From Lanius collurio (lineage: Eukaryota; Chordata; Aves; Passeriformes; Laniidae), in assembly GCA_020086605.1 (NCBI GenBank), contig JACBWW010000051.1, forward strand, positions 1,196,097 to 1,260,096: a stretch of 64,000 nucleotides of DNA, read 5' to 3'. The notes under the pieces were generated by a model, which saw only the letters and a list, made by a program, of their open reading frames with translations, had not been told where the DNA came from and did no database searches. The translations under genes were made by a program, and so were the position numbers. Numbering within the stretch: the stretch's first letter is position 1; every line of letters begins with the position of its first letter. Below, piece by piece: positions 50,512-63,229 of this stretch.

Positions 50512-50562
50512 TGATTCAGATTCCCTGCTGGGCTGGTCCGTGCCTCAATCGCTACACAAGCT

Positions 50563-52030
50563 CTTGAAGCATTCTAATCCAGGGAGCTTTTATCAACCCA
50601 AGTGTGACACTTCTGCAGCAGCAGGAACAATATAGGCATAGATATTAGATATTTCTCTGCAAATGTTGAAACACAAAAACATTTTTACCTTGCTCTCACT
50701 GTACCCCTATCCCATTCCCCAAGATTTGGTAATAATATGTAGACCACTGTGCCATAGTTTATGTGCCTGTTCATTTGAACTTAAGAAGAAACAGTAGACT
50801 GAAAAGAAGAAAAACTCATCAAAAACTCAATTATCATTCCCCTACCACCTGCAAACATATAAATAGAAAAAGTCACTTGTTGGTGTTCAATCATCTTCCC
50901 ATCATCAACATATTCTCAAAGCTAATCATAAGGTGCATTATAGGTCAATCAGCCTTTAGTTCTCCCTCCAGAGAGAATAGATCCTTGATCAAACACCAGG
51001 CTGTAACCTTTCAAAAGGTGAGACTGAATTCATAAGGCAGGCATTTTTTTAAAAAAAAGAGGTTTTAAAGAATCTGGGCAGAAGTGTAACTCTAGTTGGT
51101 CACTCCACACACAAATAACCTCCTCTCTGAGCTGCCACAGAAATCAGTACAATCCTACTCAAAGCTAATATTCTCTAAGTTGCTACTGACCATTTTTCCT
51201 TGCCTGCTTTTGGACAAATGAAAGATGATACATATTCAAGTCTTCTGTTACTCAAGGCCCGAACCAGATGCTGCCCTAGTGATTTGATATAGATTCTCCC
51301 TACTACAAGCACAGAACCAAGAATAGACTTGGGTTTGGGATTGCTTTATAATAAATTCCCTGAGTTGCTGTGTCTGCACATGCGTACCAAAATACTTCAG
51401 CCAGAACCTGCAGCATCTCTTCTTTCTTCTACCGAGACCTCTAGGGAAGAGTCCAGCTCTTTGCTCAATCATGTCAAATCATTTTGACATTTATGAAGAC
51501 TTGATATCTTTTAAAGAAGCACTATTAAGGAAAACACCAAATACTCTTTCCTAATCTTTATCAAGAGCCTAATTAGGAAGGAAAAGAAAAAAAAAAACCT
51601 AGAAGAAAAATCTTGAGCTTTCAACAAACTTATTACAAAATGAAGTTAATTGAGTCTAATCATCTTCACCTACATTGTTTTGGACATGAAAAAGGTGTTG
51701 ATAATTTTCAGCAATTCACAATGCTTTTCACTCTCCACATCTTTTGCAAGTGCTTCCCAAAAGACACCAGATTTCATATCTTACTTCCCCAGAACCACTC
51801 CAGGGGAAATGTTTCATGACTTCTTTCTGTTGGCTGTGTGCAGTAAGTATGTTTAAGACACACCATGCAAGGGAGATAACCCTCTAGTCCTTTGCAGATA
51901 GATACATGTTTTTTCTCTCACCTGATGAACAGCAACAAATTGAACCTTCTACCAATCTGCTAATAAAGTTATTTTTGACAAATTCTAAACCAAAATAGGA
52001 ATAAGATTTAATCTACAAGGAGTCTGCATA
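50563..52030. other. No gene seen
   Basis: This is unique AT-rich DNA with an A10 run near 51588-51597. Open frames are at most 90 codons, without recognisable domains. Confidence 0.6.
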
Positions 52031-52295
52031 TCAGAGAATCATTAAAGGCTGAAAATAACTTCAAGATCAAGTCCAGTTTTTGCCCAAAATGAAGAAAAAG
52101 CCTCAGCCTGCCTTCAGCACTTCACAATAAACACAGACAACTGACCAAAGGTGTGACTGTAACATCCCACAGCAGCGCACCAGAGGGAGGGCACTGCCAG
52201 GGTCAAGGAACTGCAGACTGCAAAACTTCTTTAGGCAAGTTATCCAAAAGGCCCCAATGGCCTAGTCTCTAAATGCCATCCACAATTATATAAAA
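52031..52295 (-). mobile_element. Decayed CR1 retroposon 3' fragment, minus orientation
   Basis: The sequence from TCAGAGAATCATTAAAGG through TTCAAGATCAAGTCCAG resembles the complement of the CR1 3' end, which in birds reads (as complement) AGAATCATAGAATGG...GATCATCTAGTCCAAC. The later piece CTCTAAATGCCATCCAC near 52265-52282 resembles CTAAGTGCCACATCCAC of the same element. The middle is too diverged for me to align. CR1 is the main bird LINE, and most copies are 5'-truncated like this. The first 50 bp are the firm part; the right limit is a guess. Confidence 0.55.
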
Positions 52296-54961
52296 ATGAA
52301 AAAGAAATGCATTTTGTTAACCTCAGCATGTACTTTCAAGTGAACTTAAAACTCAAGCCTAGAAAGTTGCCCAAAGTCACACAGAGCATATGAGGTAAAA
52401 GTTCTTTGAGTCCTAAAAAAAACCTTGCCGCAAGCCTAACCTCCTTTCCTTCAGTCTCCCTTTTTTTTCCCCTTCCTTTAGTCACAGAGACATGATCTGA
52501 ACTTCAATTCAAACTTAAAAATACTTAAGGCAAGAAAATTACAGAGCTTGCAAGTTAAGGCTGCATTCAGGTGGTTATACTTGACCTAAAGTATTATTTG
52601 TCCAACTGGCCAAAACCTAGGGAGGGGAAGCAGAATAAGAAGGCACAGTCATCATATACAGTGTCCTATAGCCATCTAAAAAACAGATGAAGATACAGAA
52701 GCAAAACACAGAGTGAAAAATATAACACCGGAGGTTTTCTTTGCTGTGCAAAATTAGAATCAACATCTGCAACAAAGACTCCCACAAAGTTTCTTAGTTG
52801 CTTTTAACATATGAACAGATGTGCAACCTGAACCCACAACAATACAGAGAACTGCAACAGGGCAATATGATTTACAGAACTCTGAAGGACCTGCTTGTAA
52901 AGAACAATACAGAAGAATTTTGCATTGCAAAGGCTGTTGAAAAGCTGATAAATGGGTATTAACTCCCAGAAAACAATCAGCAATTTCACAAGGCAGAAAC
53001 AGTAACACAATGAAGGTAAGTAAATGGGGTTCACAAGACAAAACCAAAAAATCTCAGAAGATGGTTATGTTAGCACGTGTTAATCACTTTCATCAAACAG
53101 ACCAAACAACCAGACTACACATGCTAGAAAATGCAGACTGCATTATGGAGCTAGAATTCAGGGAAAGTAGAAGATACAACTTGACTAAGTCTAAGCAGGA
53201 ATAGTTGCAGCATTTAGAAACTACCAAAAAAGCAAATTCTTCCAGAAGTTCAGCTGTAGGAATATCATCTGTATAGATAATTCATGAAGTAAATCATGTT
53301 AATAAAATGTTTATTTCCTACCAGATGCAGCTAAAACAATTTTCTACATCTAAGACAGCACAGTGTCTAAAGATGAAAACTAGAATAGGTCAGAGAAAGT
53401 TAAATACCTACTTTAAAACACCCATTAAAAATCCTTTTCTTTACAGCATCTCAGCAGTTTTTATTAAAATCACCATTTTCCCAATAATTATTTTAAAAAA
53501 CCCTGCACTGTCATTTTATATTTGTGACCTAAAGTGCCCAGACCCTTAGGAAGTATTTTATAAGAACTAACAGACTGCAGAAATGAGCCATAGTGGTTCT
53601 CATTAACTGGTCATTACAGCCACATTCCATCACTTACCAGACTACATGGCTTTTTTTTTCCCCTACTAAAAGGCAGACACACCTTCCTGGGAGCTGCCAT
53701 GCTCAAGTGTTATCACCAAGAATCAGAAAACGTTTTTAATACCTATGTATCCATTTATAAAAAAAAAACACTGATAAATATTTACATTAAGTTATGATTT
53801 AAACACACAAATTTACCAAGTAGCATTACGAGAGGGAAAAAAGATACCTCCATCATATTTTTTCACAGCAGCTAAAGTTTTAAAGGTGCTTCAAACAAAA
53901 GCAAGAATTTTTTGTATACCCTCTTCCAGCTCCCTCAGCAGGCACACTGACCACCCCAGCAGCTGCTCTCTGACCACTCACAGACCAGCCCAAAGCCCTG
54001 TTGCCCTTTTAATCCTGAGCCACAGGATTAAGGACATAAGGACTCATGTTTCCAATGGTAAGGGGAGTTATAATCAACTCTTCTCTATGAGAGGATGAGT
54101 AGAGCAAAAAGGGTACTGGCTTCTGTCACTCACAGCTGTGGATTTATTTAGAAGCTGAAGGACTGAGCACAAATCTTGGTCTCCCCAATAAGGTTTTCAT
54201 TGTTTCTGTGTGGACCTTGACTCCTTCCTTTCCTGCAGTGTTGGCGGTTTCATTTACAGGTGACTGGCATTGAGCAAAAATCAAAGTTGCATCTGAGAGC
54301 AGCAATCTGCTCTCAAAACAGCAAAACCATCTCTGCCTTCAGCTCACCAGTGCTACACCAGCATTCAGACACAGGAAACCACCCTTCAGTCCACAAACAG
54401 AGAAACCTCTCTTTTTTAAGAAAAGCAAGTGCCATAGCATCTCTCCAACAAGGCAAAGCACTGTGAATTACTGAGGTTAACTAGTTTGAAACAGGTCTCA
54501 GAACTGAAATTTTAATTTCCAGTTCATGGACAGTTGCCTGAAATTTGCTTAGTTCATTGCCCTTTGTTTGATCCAGACTATAATTTTCCTTTAGCTCAGA
54601 TTTAATGTCACTCTTTGCATGAGTGTGGGAGAAGTATTAAATGCCATTTCAATGCTAGGCATGGATGCACTTGGACTACAAACACGGAGGGGTGCTATAG
54701 TTTCCCAGGCTAAAAGGTGTAACAGTATTTCTTTCTCAGAGATCTGTGTGAAGACTGTTCCACCTGTGTTTTGCAAGACATTCCAGCCCCAAAATGACAA
54801 AGGTAGTACTAATCCACACACTAAGAAGTACATTTTATTCTCTGCTTATTCAGTAACAAGGCAGAATTCTGTTTTCATACTTCAAAGATATGAACTGACA
54901 GAATCAACTGAAGAAGTCATCCATATGTTAAAAATGGGAATGCACTCCCGGTTCAAAAGTG
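52296..54961. other. No gene seen
   Basis: This is unique AT-rich DNA with A or T runs near 52461-52468, 53650-53658 and 53759-53768. No gene is recognised. A 197-codon frame (54619-55212, plus) starts in this segment and runs into the GC-richer block that follows. It matches no family I know. Confidence 0.55.
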
Positions 54962-55440
54962 ATTTTTTGTTATGTGGCCTAAAGCACAGGGGCCTGCGGG
55001 CAGAGCAGTCTGGGGAAAGTGGAGCAGGAGGGCTCCTGGTCAGCGATGAGCTGGATGCTGCAGAGCTGGCACTGGATCTTCTTCTTCAGAGCAGGGATGT
55101 TCCCAATGTCCAAGGTCGAGTGACACACCTTACTGACCTGGATGCTCCCTTTTTACACTGTTTCTTGTCCCTTTGGATTGGTCTCTGGATCCTTCATTTG
55201 CATGAAGGATAAGGCGCTGATTGTTTTTTTTCACCCAGGCTGGCTCGTTGCCTGGTGGGGATGCACTTTACTTATGTGTAACACAGTACCCCTTTTATAA
55301 TATAATAACCAAACCTATTAACAGTACATGCATTAACCTAATAATTATTAACTATTTAACAATATTACTATTAACAGTATAACAGTCTCTAACCTATTTT
55401 TGACACATGTTCTGGTGGAAGCATTCCTGTATGAAATGTC
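54962..55440. other. Unclassified GC-richer block followed by AT-rich TATA-like stretch
   Basis: Bases 54975-55260 are clearly richer in G and C than their surroundings. Then comes a sharp change to AT-rich sequence with CTATTAACAGTA-type reiterations (55314-55384). Read on the minus strand, TATAAAAGG near 55290-55298 precedes an octamer (ATGCAAAT) and a CCAAT box, but these lie downstream of the TATA, not upstream. A minus-strand frame (about 54993-55130) and a plus-strand 197-codon frame (54619-55212) overlap it; neither matches a protein I recognise. It could be an unfamiliar LTR, an old gene copy, or a regulatory element. Confidence 0.3.
55189..55210. promoter_or_regulatory. Hairpin with an octamer motif at its centre
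   Basis: ATCCTTCAT (55189-55197) and ATGAAGGAT (55202-55210) are exact complements around TTGC, so the centre reads ATTTGCAT, the POU-factor octamer (55196-55203). An ATTGG (CCAAT complement) lies at 55177-55181. Confidence 0.5.
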
Positions 55441-57144
55441 CTTTTAAAAGAGACAGAAATAGTTCATAAGAAAGAAAAAAAGTAAAGAAAAATTATTTAG
55501 TAAGGAACAGCTACTAAGAAGAACTCGGTAAGAACTGTTTCAGCTTTAAGTTGCTCAGCATAGCACAAACTGCCAGCTGTAGCCCACAAAGTAAAGCCTG
55601 ACCACTTCTCAATAATTTCTTTTGCTCATTTCCTATGAAGGGAAAACCAAATCCATACAGAGCAATTGAAGAGGTCTTCTATAAAAACAAGTTTCTTGAA
55701 CAGGTATATTTGGACTTGCCTGTTGAGCCCTCCTCTAGAACATAGCTTATGCTAGAAGCAGAATTCTGTTGTGGAAAAAGAGCAAGATTAAGAATGTCAA
55801 GCTTCACTAACACTTTAATGAAAAATTACCTACTCTGGCTTGTTAGATCTTTTTCCCTTCAATTGAGCTGTGCATTTCGATAATTTATTGCATAGCTTCC
55901 AAAAAAGCTTTTAGTCAGCAGCACTTTTGTCCGCCTTAGGGTAAGAAAAGCCTCCTGCCTCCATCTTCCATGAAGCTTTAAAAGCAGGTCTGATTTCTCT
56001 TCATGTGGAGAGCTGCCATTTAACTTTCACTAAAGGCCAGATTAGGGTTAGATCTGAATCTGTGTCTAGTCAAGGAAAAAAATCAACAATGCAGGAATGA
56101 ATAATGCCAGCCTGAGGAAAATGCTAAACAATAAAAATACTGCATCATGCATCTTTCTTTCCTTCCCGATGCACCAGCCTCTCTGACTCACAGTTCACTA
56201 CACTGCAGATCTTTGTTATTGCATCAGTTCTTTCCATACTCTCATCCAAAGGGTTATCTGTAGGTTTAGAAGAAAGTGACCACAGGTTATCACTTGTGTT
56301 GCTCTGATGCATGAGAGCAAAGCCTAAGGTGCATTGTGATAATGGCCCATTCAACAAAACCACTCCACTCTCTCTTCTCGAGAGAAATGACATTTGTGTG
56401 TCTTGGAAACAAACAGCTCCAGGAGCCGATCAGCTGCAAACCGATTGCTAGTGAGAAAACCCAAAGTTGGCCTAGATCAATTAAGGCAGCTCACCTTAGG
56501 GTCAGATGCATGGCGGGAAAAGTGGACCTGCAACCACACAAAATTACAACTGGCTTAAACTGCTGCAGGTTCATACTGTCAGATTCCCTTTGCATGCCTG
56601 GATCAACTAGAGATTAAGGGTGCAAGCAGCCAGATGATTAGATGTTAATTTCTTTCCAAAACTGCATCCCCATTTTATCTCAAAATTAAGTCAGGCCCAT
56701 GCTTGCATCCTTCAGGTTTTTAAATTCTTTAAGCAATATACTGATATGAGAGAGAGTGAGGACGATGATATTTTGCTGCATGATCTACCTCCAGACAGGA
56801 TTGCTATCCCTATTCTGAGCACTGAATTCAGTCACTTTCCTGCAGCCACATGAATTGCACTCCTTGTAATGAACTGAATGGAGTTACTGTTCTGCAGTTC
56901 CCAGTCACAGGCTTTCTCTCCAAAATTTCCCTGGAGTATTTGAGTCTTCTGCTGAAATATGCAACATCAAGTAAATATGTATTTTGCAGAGCTGTGTCTA
57001 AGAGATTTTGGAGGTCTGTCCAGCCTCCTCATCCCCCAAAGAGATTGGAAAAAAAAAAGACTGTCCATGGACATGAAGTTTTAGAGTCAGGGAAGTCTTA
57101 AATCTACTCACAGCTGCTAAGATTTTAATACTAGTGTAATCCTG
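55441..57144. other. No gene seen
   Basis: This is unique DNA. No gene or mobile element is recognised. Confidence 0.6.
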
Positions 57145-57166
57145 AGATAGATTGATCAATCTATCT
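57145..57166. repeat. Perfect 22-bp palindrome
   Basis: AGATAGATTGA (57145-57155) is followed directly by its exact complement TCAATCTATCT, with no loop. One extra ATCT follows, a start of a short TCTA repeat. The centre TTGATCAA contains a BclI-type TGATCA core. Confidence 0.9.
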
Positions 57167-57170
57167 ATCT

Positions 57171-57600
57171 ATAATTATTTACATAATTTCAGTAGTACAT
57201 AAAAGCCAGAAAAGTCTATTGTAGTGTAAAAGAAGATAGGCAGGAAACTACTTGCACATACGGTGTTAAAATGTCAGTGTAGTCCTGTTTCTCTTAAACA
57301 CTAGTCACTGAATTTTTTTTTTCTTTTCTCATCTTCATCCAGAAAATGGTTACATATTCCAGAAATGGTTATATTTTCTGAAGCATATTCTAAATTTCAG
57401 ACCTTTACTCTTCTAGGTCCTGCTGATAAAGATTGAAAGATGAATAATCACCAAACCCTAGAACTTGAATGGGTCACATGCTTCTCAGCCATCCTTCCAT
57501 GGAACAATATCTGCTTGGCAGAGGTTAAAGGCAATTGTTTGGTTTTCAAATTTAGTGAACATCGGGGTCATGCTACATAACAGAAAACAAAGTTAGGACT
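57171..57600. other. No gene seen
   Basis: Unique AT-rich DNA; nothing recognised. Confidence 0.6.
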
Positions 57601-57616
57601 CCTTTAGTGATCCCAC

Positions 57617-58036
57617 TCGAGCCCTGAAAACCTACAGGAGGGAAGGTTTGGGTGCTGAGGCAGGAGCAGGGAGAGCATCCTTGCTGCAGCTTTGCTTCCC
57701 TGTGCTCAGCCAGCAGCGCTGCTCCGGCTGCCGCACTGCTGCTGCCTCCCCTCCTCGCCAGCTAATTGCTGCACTAAATCCTGGGGATTAAGGAGTTGTG
57801 AGGAAATATTGAGGGATGCAAGACTTAAAAGCTAAAAAAAATAAGTGAAAAAAAACCCCTCTCTTTTCATCTGCTGCCATCCCCTCTCTCTCGCCCTTAA
57901 CCCTCAGGCTCCCAGCTGCAGTTGGGAAAAAAGCCTGAAAATTGCTTCTCCCAGACAGCACAAGATTGCCACCTGCAGGGCTCGGGAGCCAGGACGATGG
58001 AACTGGCAGCACAGAGCTAAAGAAAACCAAGCACGA
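57617..58036. promoter_or_regulatory. CpG-enriched patch, possible promoter or enhancer
   Basis: By eye there are nine CpG dinucleotides in about 420 bp, in a window where CpG is otherwise scarce outside LTRs. The patch includes GCGCTGCTCCGGCTGCCGCA near 57715-57736 and pyrimidine-rich CCCCTCTCTCTCGCCC near 57881. There is no TATA box. It does not resemble the LTRs here. It could be an unmethylated regulatory element or an unannotated first exon, but I cannot show transcription. Confidence 0.3.
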
Positions 58037-58039
58037 AAC

Positions 58040-61000
58040 AGATTGTGTTTTCCATGGAAATTCACTCCATTTTCTCTTCTTCTCCTTCTCAGTACTCCTA
58101 CTCAGAACATTAATCTACTGTTCTCAAGAGGAAGAAAAGTTAAGGGCTCTGTGCTGTGGCATAGGAGAGATTAAGCAGACATGATAAAATTCTTTTACAT
58201 ATTCATGCCCCAGTTCTTATCATTTTCTTATAGCTCCTGGAGATTGCAATAGGCTCCTACCTTTTAATTTTTTTAATAATTTTACTTTCCCTGTTCATAT
58301 TTTGGTAATAAAGCAGAAGCTGAGAACATATCCACTAGGACTCTCATACATCGCAGACAAGATAATAATAAAATTGACTAGGTCCACACTGACTTTCAGA
58401 AGGAAAAGAGGTTTTTATTACTAGTTTTATCTTGGACTGACACTGAAATTATTTTTACAAACACTGTCAGCATGCCTGCTTCTGCAGACAAAAGCCTATA
58501 TACCAGTGCACCCACAGAAATACCAATTCCACATAATATTATCAGGAAGGAGAAAAAGATGCTTGAGGTTTGCTTCATATATGCTCTGTTTATTTTCAGT
58601 GGACCTAAGTTTGGAAAAAACCTTTTATCATTATATTTTTCTCTGTAAGACACTGGAAAAAATTGGAAAAGTGATGGCAAATATGTCATTTGCTGGTAGG
58701 AGGCATGTAGGAGTCAAAATGGTCAGTTCTACACACCTCATACACAAGGAATAGTTAAATGCTGAACACTTTTCTGCTTCAGGGACAAAGCAAGCTGGAG
58801 GAAAAGCCCTTCACAGCAGCAAGTCTAATCCTTAAGACAAGAGTTACATTAAGTCATGGCTCAGAGCATATACTGAAGCTCAAGAAAAACAAATGCTACA
58901 GGGATACCAATACCCTCTACAAACCAAGCACCATAAATGTAAGATTTTCAAAATGAAACTAACTACATTTAACAGGATCCAACCCTGTAAGGGTAAGCAA
59001 TGCATCAAGCAATTTCAAACTCAGCCTGAAGCAAAACCAAACCAACAGCTGGTGCTTCTGGATTCACAACAGTACAGAGATTTTCTGGAGAACTGTACTT
59101 TCTGTATTTTTATGCTTTATGAAGAGAAGTCAATCAACCCACAAAACTTATTTCTAGCTACTTCATTAAAAATCCAGAAGTTTGGCAAATAAATGACAAT
59201 ATCTTCATAAGGAACTATGCACTGTCCATAGAAGGCACATCTTCTGAAGTCAAGAAATATGGGACAAAAACATTTAATTGAGTGTATTTTCTATTTCCTT
59301 TTTTACTGGTTTTTCAGCTTCTAATCAACGATTAGAGATTTCAGTAGTTTACCTGAAACACTGAAATCATCCTGCTGGTTTAGTCAACAATAAATCAAGT
59401 ACCAGAAACCAATGATACATGAGTAACATGGTCAATAGGACGATAACATGATTTTAAGAAAACAATGCAAAGTCAAGTCTATTTCAGCATAATGCTTTAA
59501 CTAGTTTAGATTAAGCCACTTTAAGGAGAGAGATGCAATTCTAGGTTTGGAGAGGGGGCACAACGGCCCTCTTCCATTTGGTGAACTTAAAACTGGGGCC
59601 TTTTTTTTCTGGATACCCTGGCCTGCCAGTTAGTGGCTTGTGAGAAAGTGGTGAAGAGTTCAGTGAAGACTCCATGACTCCCATCCTACATTAACTTATT
59701 CTGATATCTTGCTCATTTTCAGACAGAGAAATAAACACTGCCCTGGAAATAAACAAGACAGGCCTTGCTGAACACTCAAAGCTTCAGCTGAAATAAGTGG
59801 TGATGCTGAGCCCTTTTCAGTCTTTATGGTTTTATCTAGAAAAAAAGCAGGGAAGATTTATCTTAGAAAGCAGTGGGGAAAGGACTCTTACCAGCAGAGT
59901 AGCAGCCTTTCTTAAAGCAAAAAACCATGAACTGAGCAGCAGTGTCAGTGTCAAGAGAAATCACCAATGTGAAATCAGGTTGCAAGAAGTCACCTGAAGT
60001 GAGCTCTGTGTCAACATAAGCCATTGTTGTTTATTCTGTCTGAATGAAAACTGACTTATTCCTGTCCTTTCCCAGCCACCATCTACAGTCTGAAGCAGAA
60101 AAGATGAACACTAATCAAAGGCACCAAGCAGAAAAAAAGGTGGAAAGAGAAGCATCCAGTGATAGGAATAGCAAACAGATTCAGAACAAGTTAATAGGAA
60201 ACAAGCCTGATCAGAGCCAGGCACACAAATGATGGAATGAAGTCACAGATGGGCAGAAAACCGATCCCACAGAAACAACAGCAGATGGACCAGACAAGTG
60301 ACAGCACAGAGCCCTGAAACTAGAAAAGTCATACTTTGTTTGATCTCTCAAAATAAAAAATACTACTTTTTTTTTTTCCCCAAAAGGAAGGTGACATTAT
60401 GCTTAGAGGGATTGAGAAAATTATAAGAGTCAAGAAATATGAGGATTTTTTGACTGAAAAAGAAAAACTATGGGAGACTTGAATTGCAATCCCTGTGCCT
60501 TTAACAACTTTCTCCTTCTTCTAAATGCTGGGAGTTGTCAACAGCAAGCAAGTTCTTATGAGAGGAGAAGCAAACATTAGTATCTTGTTCTCTAGGAAAG
60601 AGGGCAAAGTATGCAAGAGTTCTTAAACAGATTGGATTGAAATACCTCTGCTTATTCCCAAGTATTACCTGGGACCAGGTCTCCCTTGCACTCATCATGA
60701 ATAGATGATTCTAAGCTCAAATGGAACACGTGGCCCAGACTGCTCATGGATATCTAACAGACAAGCCCAGAACCTGGGGGGTGCACTAGCTGTCGGCTCC
60801 CAGGCAGCTGCAGGCTGCAGCACAGCCTCCCCTAGCAGACATCCTGCAGTCCTGCTTCAACCATAAAGGAGAGCTAACAGCTCTAGTCAGCCAGCAGAAC
60901 ACGTGATTCGTGTTTAACCATTACAACAACTTAAACAATTCTTTAATTTCCTGATGTTTATCAGAAAAATGTCTCAAAATGTGCAGGGATAATAAAAGCA

Positions 61001-61740
61001 CAGGCTGAGACACAGACTGGGTAATAGTTAATACTTTGACAAAAGCATGACCCTCCTTTCACCCTAGATAATTCCCAAGTATTTTTGGTAAACCGTCTTA
61101 CATAATAATGCATAAGCAATAAATTTATTTCTTCTACTTTTCTCCTTTTACAAGAAAGGAAGCAAAAAATCAGAAACACACACACAGAGGTCTATTTCTA
61201 GTTTTCTCTTAGAATATCAGGGACCTTTGCTCTTTTCTCAAGAGCCATAGCTGGAAATAATGGGCAGGGATCAAGGGCCACAGCATTTAGTTACAGCTGG
61301 TAAAGCAGTTCCATGAATGTCAAATCTGTGCAAGGCCTGTATTCCTTACTCACAAAGGGTGCATAACAGATTTATGAACTTTGCAGTCCCAAGAGAAGGT
61401 CTTACCTGCCTCTGCTTGACAATTGCTTTCATTTTCCCTCAGCACTGGCTTGCTTGGCCTCTCAGTTCCCATTACCATCTGCTCCCTATATCTCAGACTG
61501 CAGAATACAGGAGAAAAAAAAAAAAAAACAAAGCAAGAAATCAAATGACCCTGTAAGTACAGGAAGCCAGCTGCCTTTTCTTCTCCACATCCAAGGCTTC
61601 TGACCACCCCCATTTTTCATTAAATATATTGATATTCCTGCTCAGCTGAGGCTTAATAATATTTCCATCAAAGAACTTCACAGCTGCCTCCTAGTAAGTC
61701 CCAGAAGAGAGACTAAGGAAATACGATATCCCATCATAAA
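58040..61740. other. No gene seen
   Basis: This is unique AT-rich DNA. A/T runs lie near 59600-59608, 60367-60379 and 61513-61527. All open frames are under 110 codons without recognisable domains. Confidence 0.6.
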
Positions 61741-61910
61741 ACCATCTCTGGACATATTCTGAGAGTCTAATGTGCTTATTGTACTGAGGCACCCAACACT
61801 GCACAAAGTATTCAGGATGGGGTCATATCAGTATAGGGTACTGTGGGACAATCTATATGTTACAATGACACCATGTCTGCTTCCAAAGCAACATAATGTC
61901 TTCAAGATAC
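61741..61910 (-). mobile_element. Ancient CR1 retroposon fragment, minus orientation
   Basis: ACCATCTCTGGACATATTC, TGTACTGAGGCACCCA, ACACTGCACAAAGTATTCAG and GATGGGGTCATATCAG correspond in order to the familiar complement of CR1 3' sequence: CTCTGGACC..., TGTGCTGAGG..CCCAG, CGCAGTACTCCAG, GTGGGGTCTCACCAG. The match continues into CCATGTCTGCTTCCAAAGCA, like GCCACGCTGCTTTTGATGCA. Divergence is high, so this is an old copy. It holds no intact coding sequence. Confidence 0.65.
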
Positions 61911-63229
61911 ATGAATTTTCTCTGCATAAAAGAAGAAAATTATAATATGTAAAATTCAGATGAAAAACTGTATTATTAGGACGCTTAAAGCAACATCTTC
62001 TAGACAACCTGCATAATTGGGAACAAGGCCCAAAAGGCACAGATGTCTTCCTAAAATTATATTCAACCAAAACTTTTGCTCATAATGTCAGGTTTGATCA
62101 TAATTAGTACTTTCTGGCACTGCAGGCTGAGAAATTCAAATTACACTAACTAGCTATGAGTCAAACTGACCTCAGCTACCTGGCTAGAACTGCCAAGTGA
62201 CCCTGGCCTCACGTATCAGATAATGATTCCCACATATCAGAGATCAAAGTCTACTACACCTTCCAAGGAAGGGAAGTTGGTCCGCAATAAATCATTCATC
62301 CTCCAACAGAGCACAGGTGATACACATCATAACATCAGCTGCTTTGCTGCAGTGCATTTTCCTGCAACAATTCTACCTGCTGGCCCAGATTTTATTAGTC
62401 TAAATACCATGACAACCTTGTAGCCTTGTACTGACAAAAATCCTTTCTACCACATCAGCATTTTACATAATGTATTTTTAATTCAGAGTACAATATCAAA
62501 TCATTTGGGAAAACCATGCTCAGCTTTAATCTTTTCTGTGAATAATTAGCAACTTGGCAACAAAGTACGCTTGGGTCTCTCTGGATTGACATGTATTCCA
62601 GCATCAAGACATCTACATTTTCACCAAGGGCCTTGGTAATACTCTGTTCATTGAACTAGTTTTTTTCAAGCTGAAAAGGAAAGGAAAAGAAGAATCCAGG
62701 CCCAGTTTAAACCATGTTCATTTACCAGTATATCAGATTTGTCTGGCTTCCTGACATCCAACTGTAATACTACTCCTGACACAGAAACAGGGCCAGAAAT
62801 AATTATAAAGTGCCAAAGTTTATAGAAAACATTCAGTAAACAGCTGTTGATTTTAGGACAGTGTGCAGACAAGTGCACTTGCATGAAAGGCAGCACAGCT
62901 TGGAACAGGTTTTAGTGCATGCTGAATACTTTTGGCATATCTGAATGGTATCTCTAGAGACTGCACCACTGGCTGGAATTTAAAAGCTCCCACCTGCTGC
63001 TCCTTACATGCAGTTTGGATTGAAAAAGATGCCTGTGACTTTTGATGTGGATGCCTTACACCTCTTTTTAATTTAAAGCAATGAGATGTCATTTTTCTTT
63101 CTTGTCTAGCAAAAAGGGAAAGCTCCATCCTCTAGTCTTGTCCAAGAAAATTGCATGAATCACAGCTGTTCCGGTGTCCCAGCCCACTAGCTGGCTGATA
63201 CAAATAAATTGGATGGATTTCCCAGACCA
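61911..63229. other. No gene seen
   Basis: Unique AT-rich DNA before the last LTR; nothing recognised. Confidence 0.6.

Larger units (their letters stand above)
50136..50556 (+). mobile_element. Solo LTR, plus sense, ERVK-like
   Basis: It begins TGTGAGG and ends ATCGCTACA. CGAGCT at 50130-50135 and CAAGCT at 50557-50562 flank it, a 6-bp target duplication with one change, the length usual for ERVK/alpharetrovirus-type integration. TATAAAA lies at 50472-50478 and AATAAA at 50506-50511, followed by a short U5 (TCCCTGCTGGGCTGG to CGCTACA). The U3 contains four copies of a 20-bp unit at 50191-50267, and two undetermined bases (50236-50237) fall inside the third. At 421 bp it is a normal solo LTR. 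Right-hand features are stronger evidence than the left boundary. Confidence 0.7.

Noticed and set aside
54619..55212. 197-codon plus-strand frame
   Set aside because: It crosses a sharp composition change, has no recognisable family, and a minus-strand frame overlaps the same block. I could not support a gene call.
54962..55300. Histone gene promoter or histone pseudogene, suggested by octamer plus CCAAT
   Set aside because: No histone reading frame or 3' histone stem-loop is visible, and the motif order relative to the TATA-like site is wrong.
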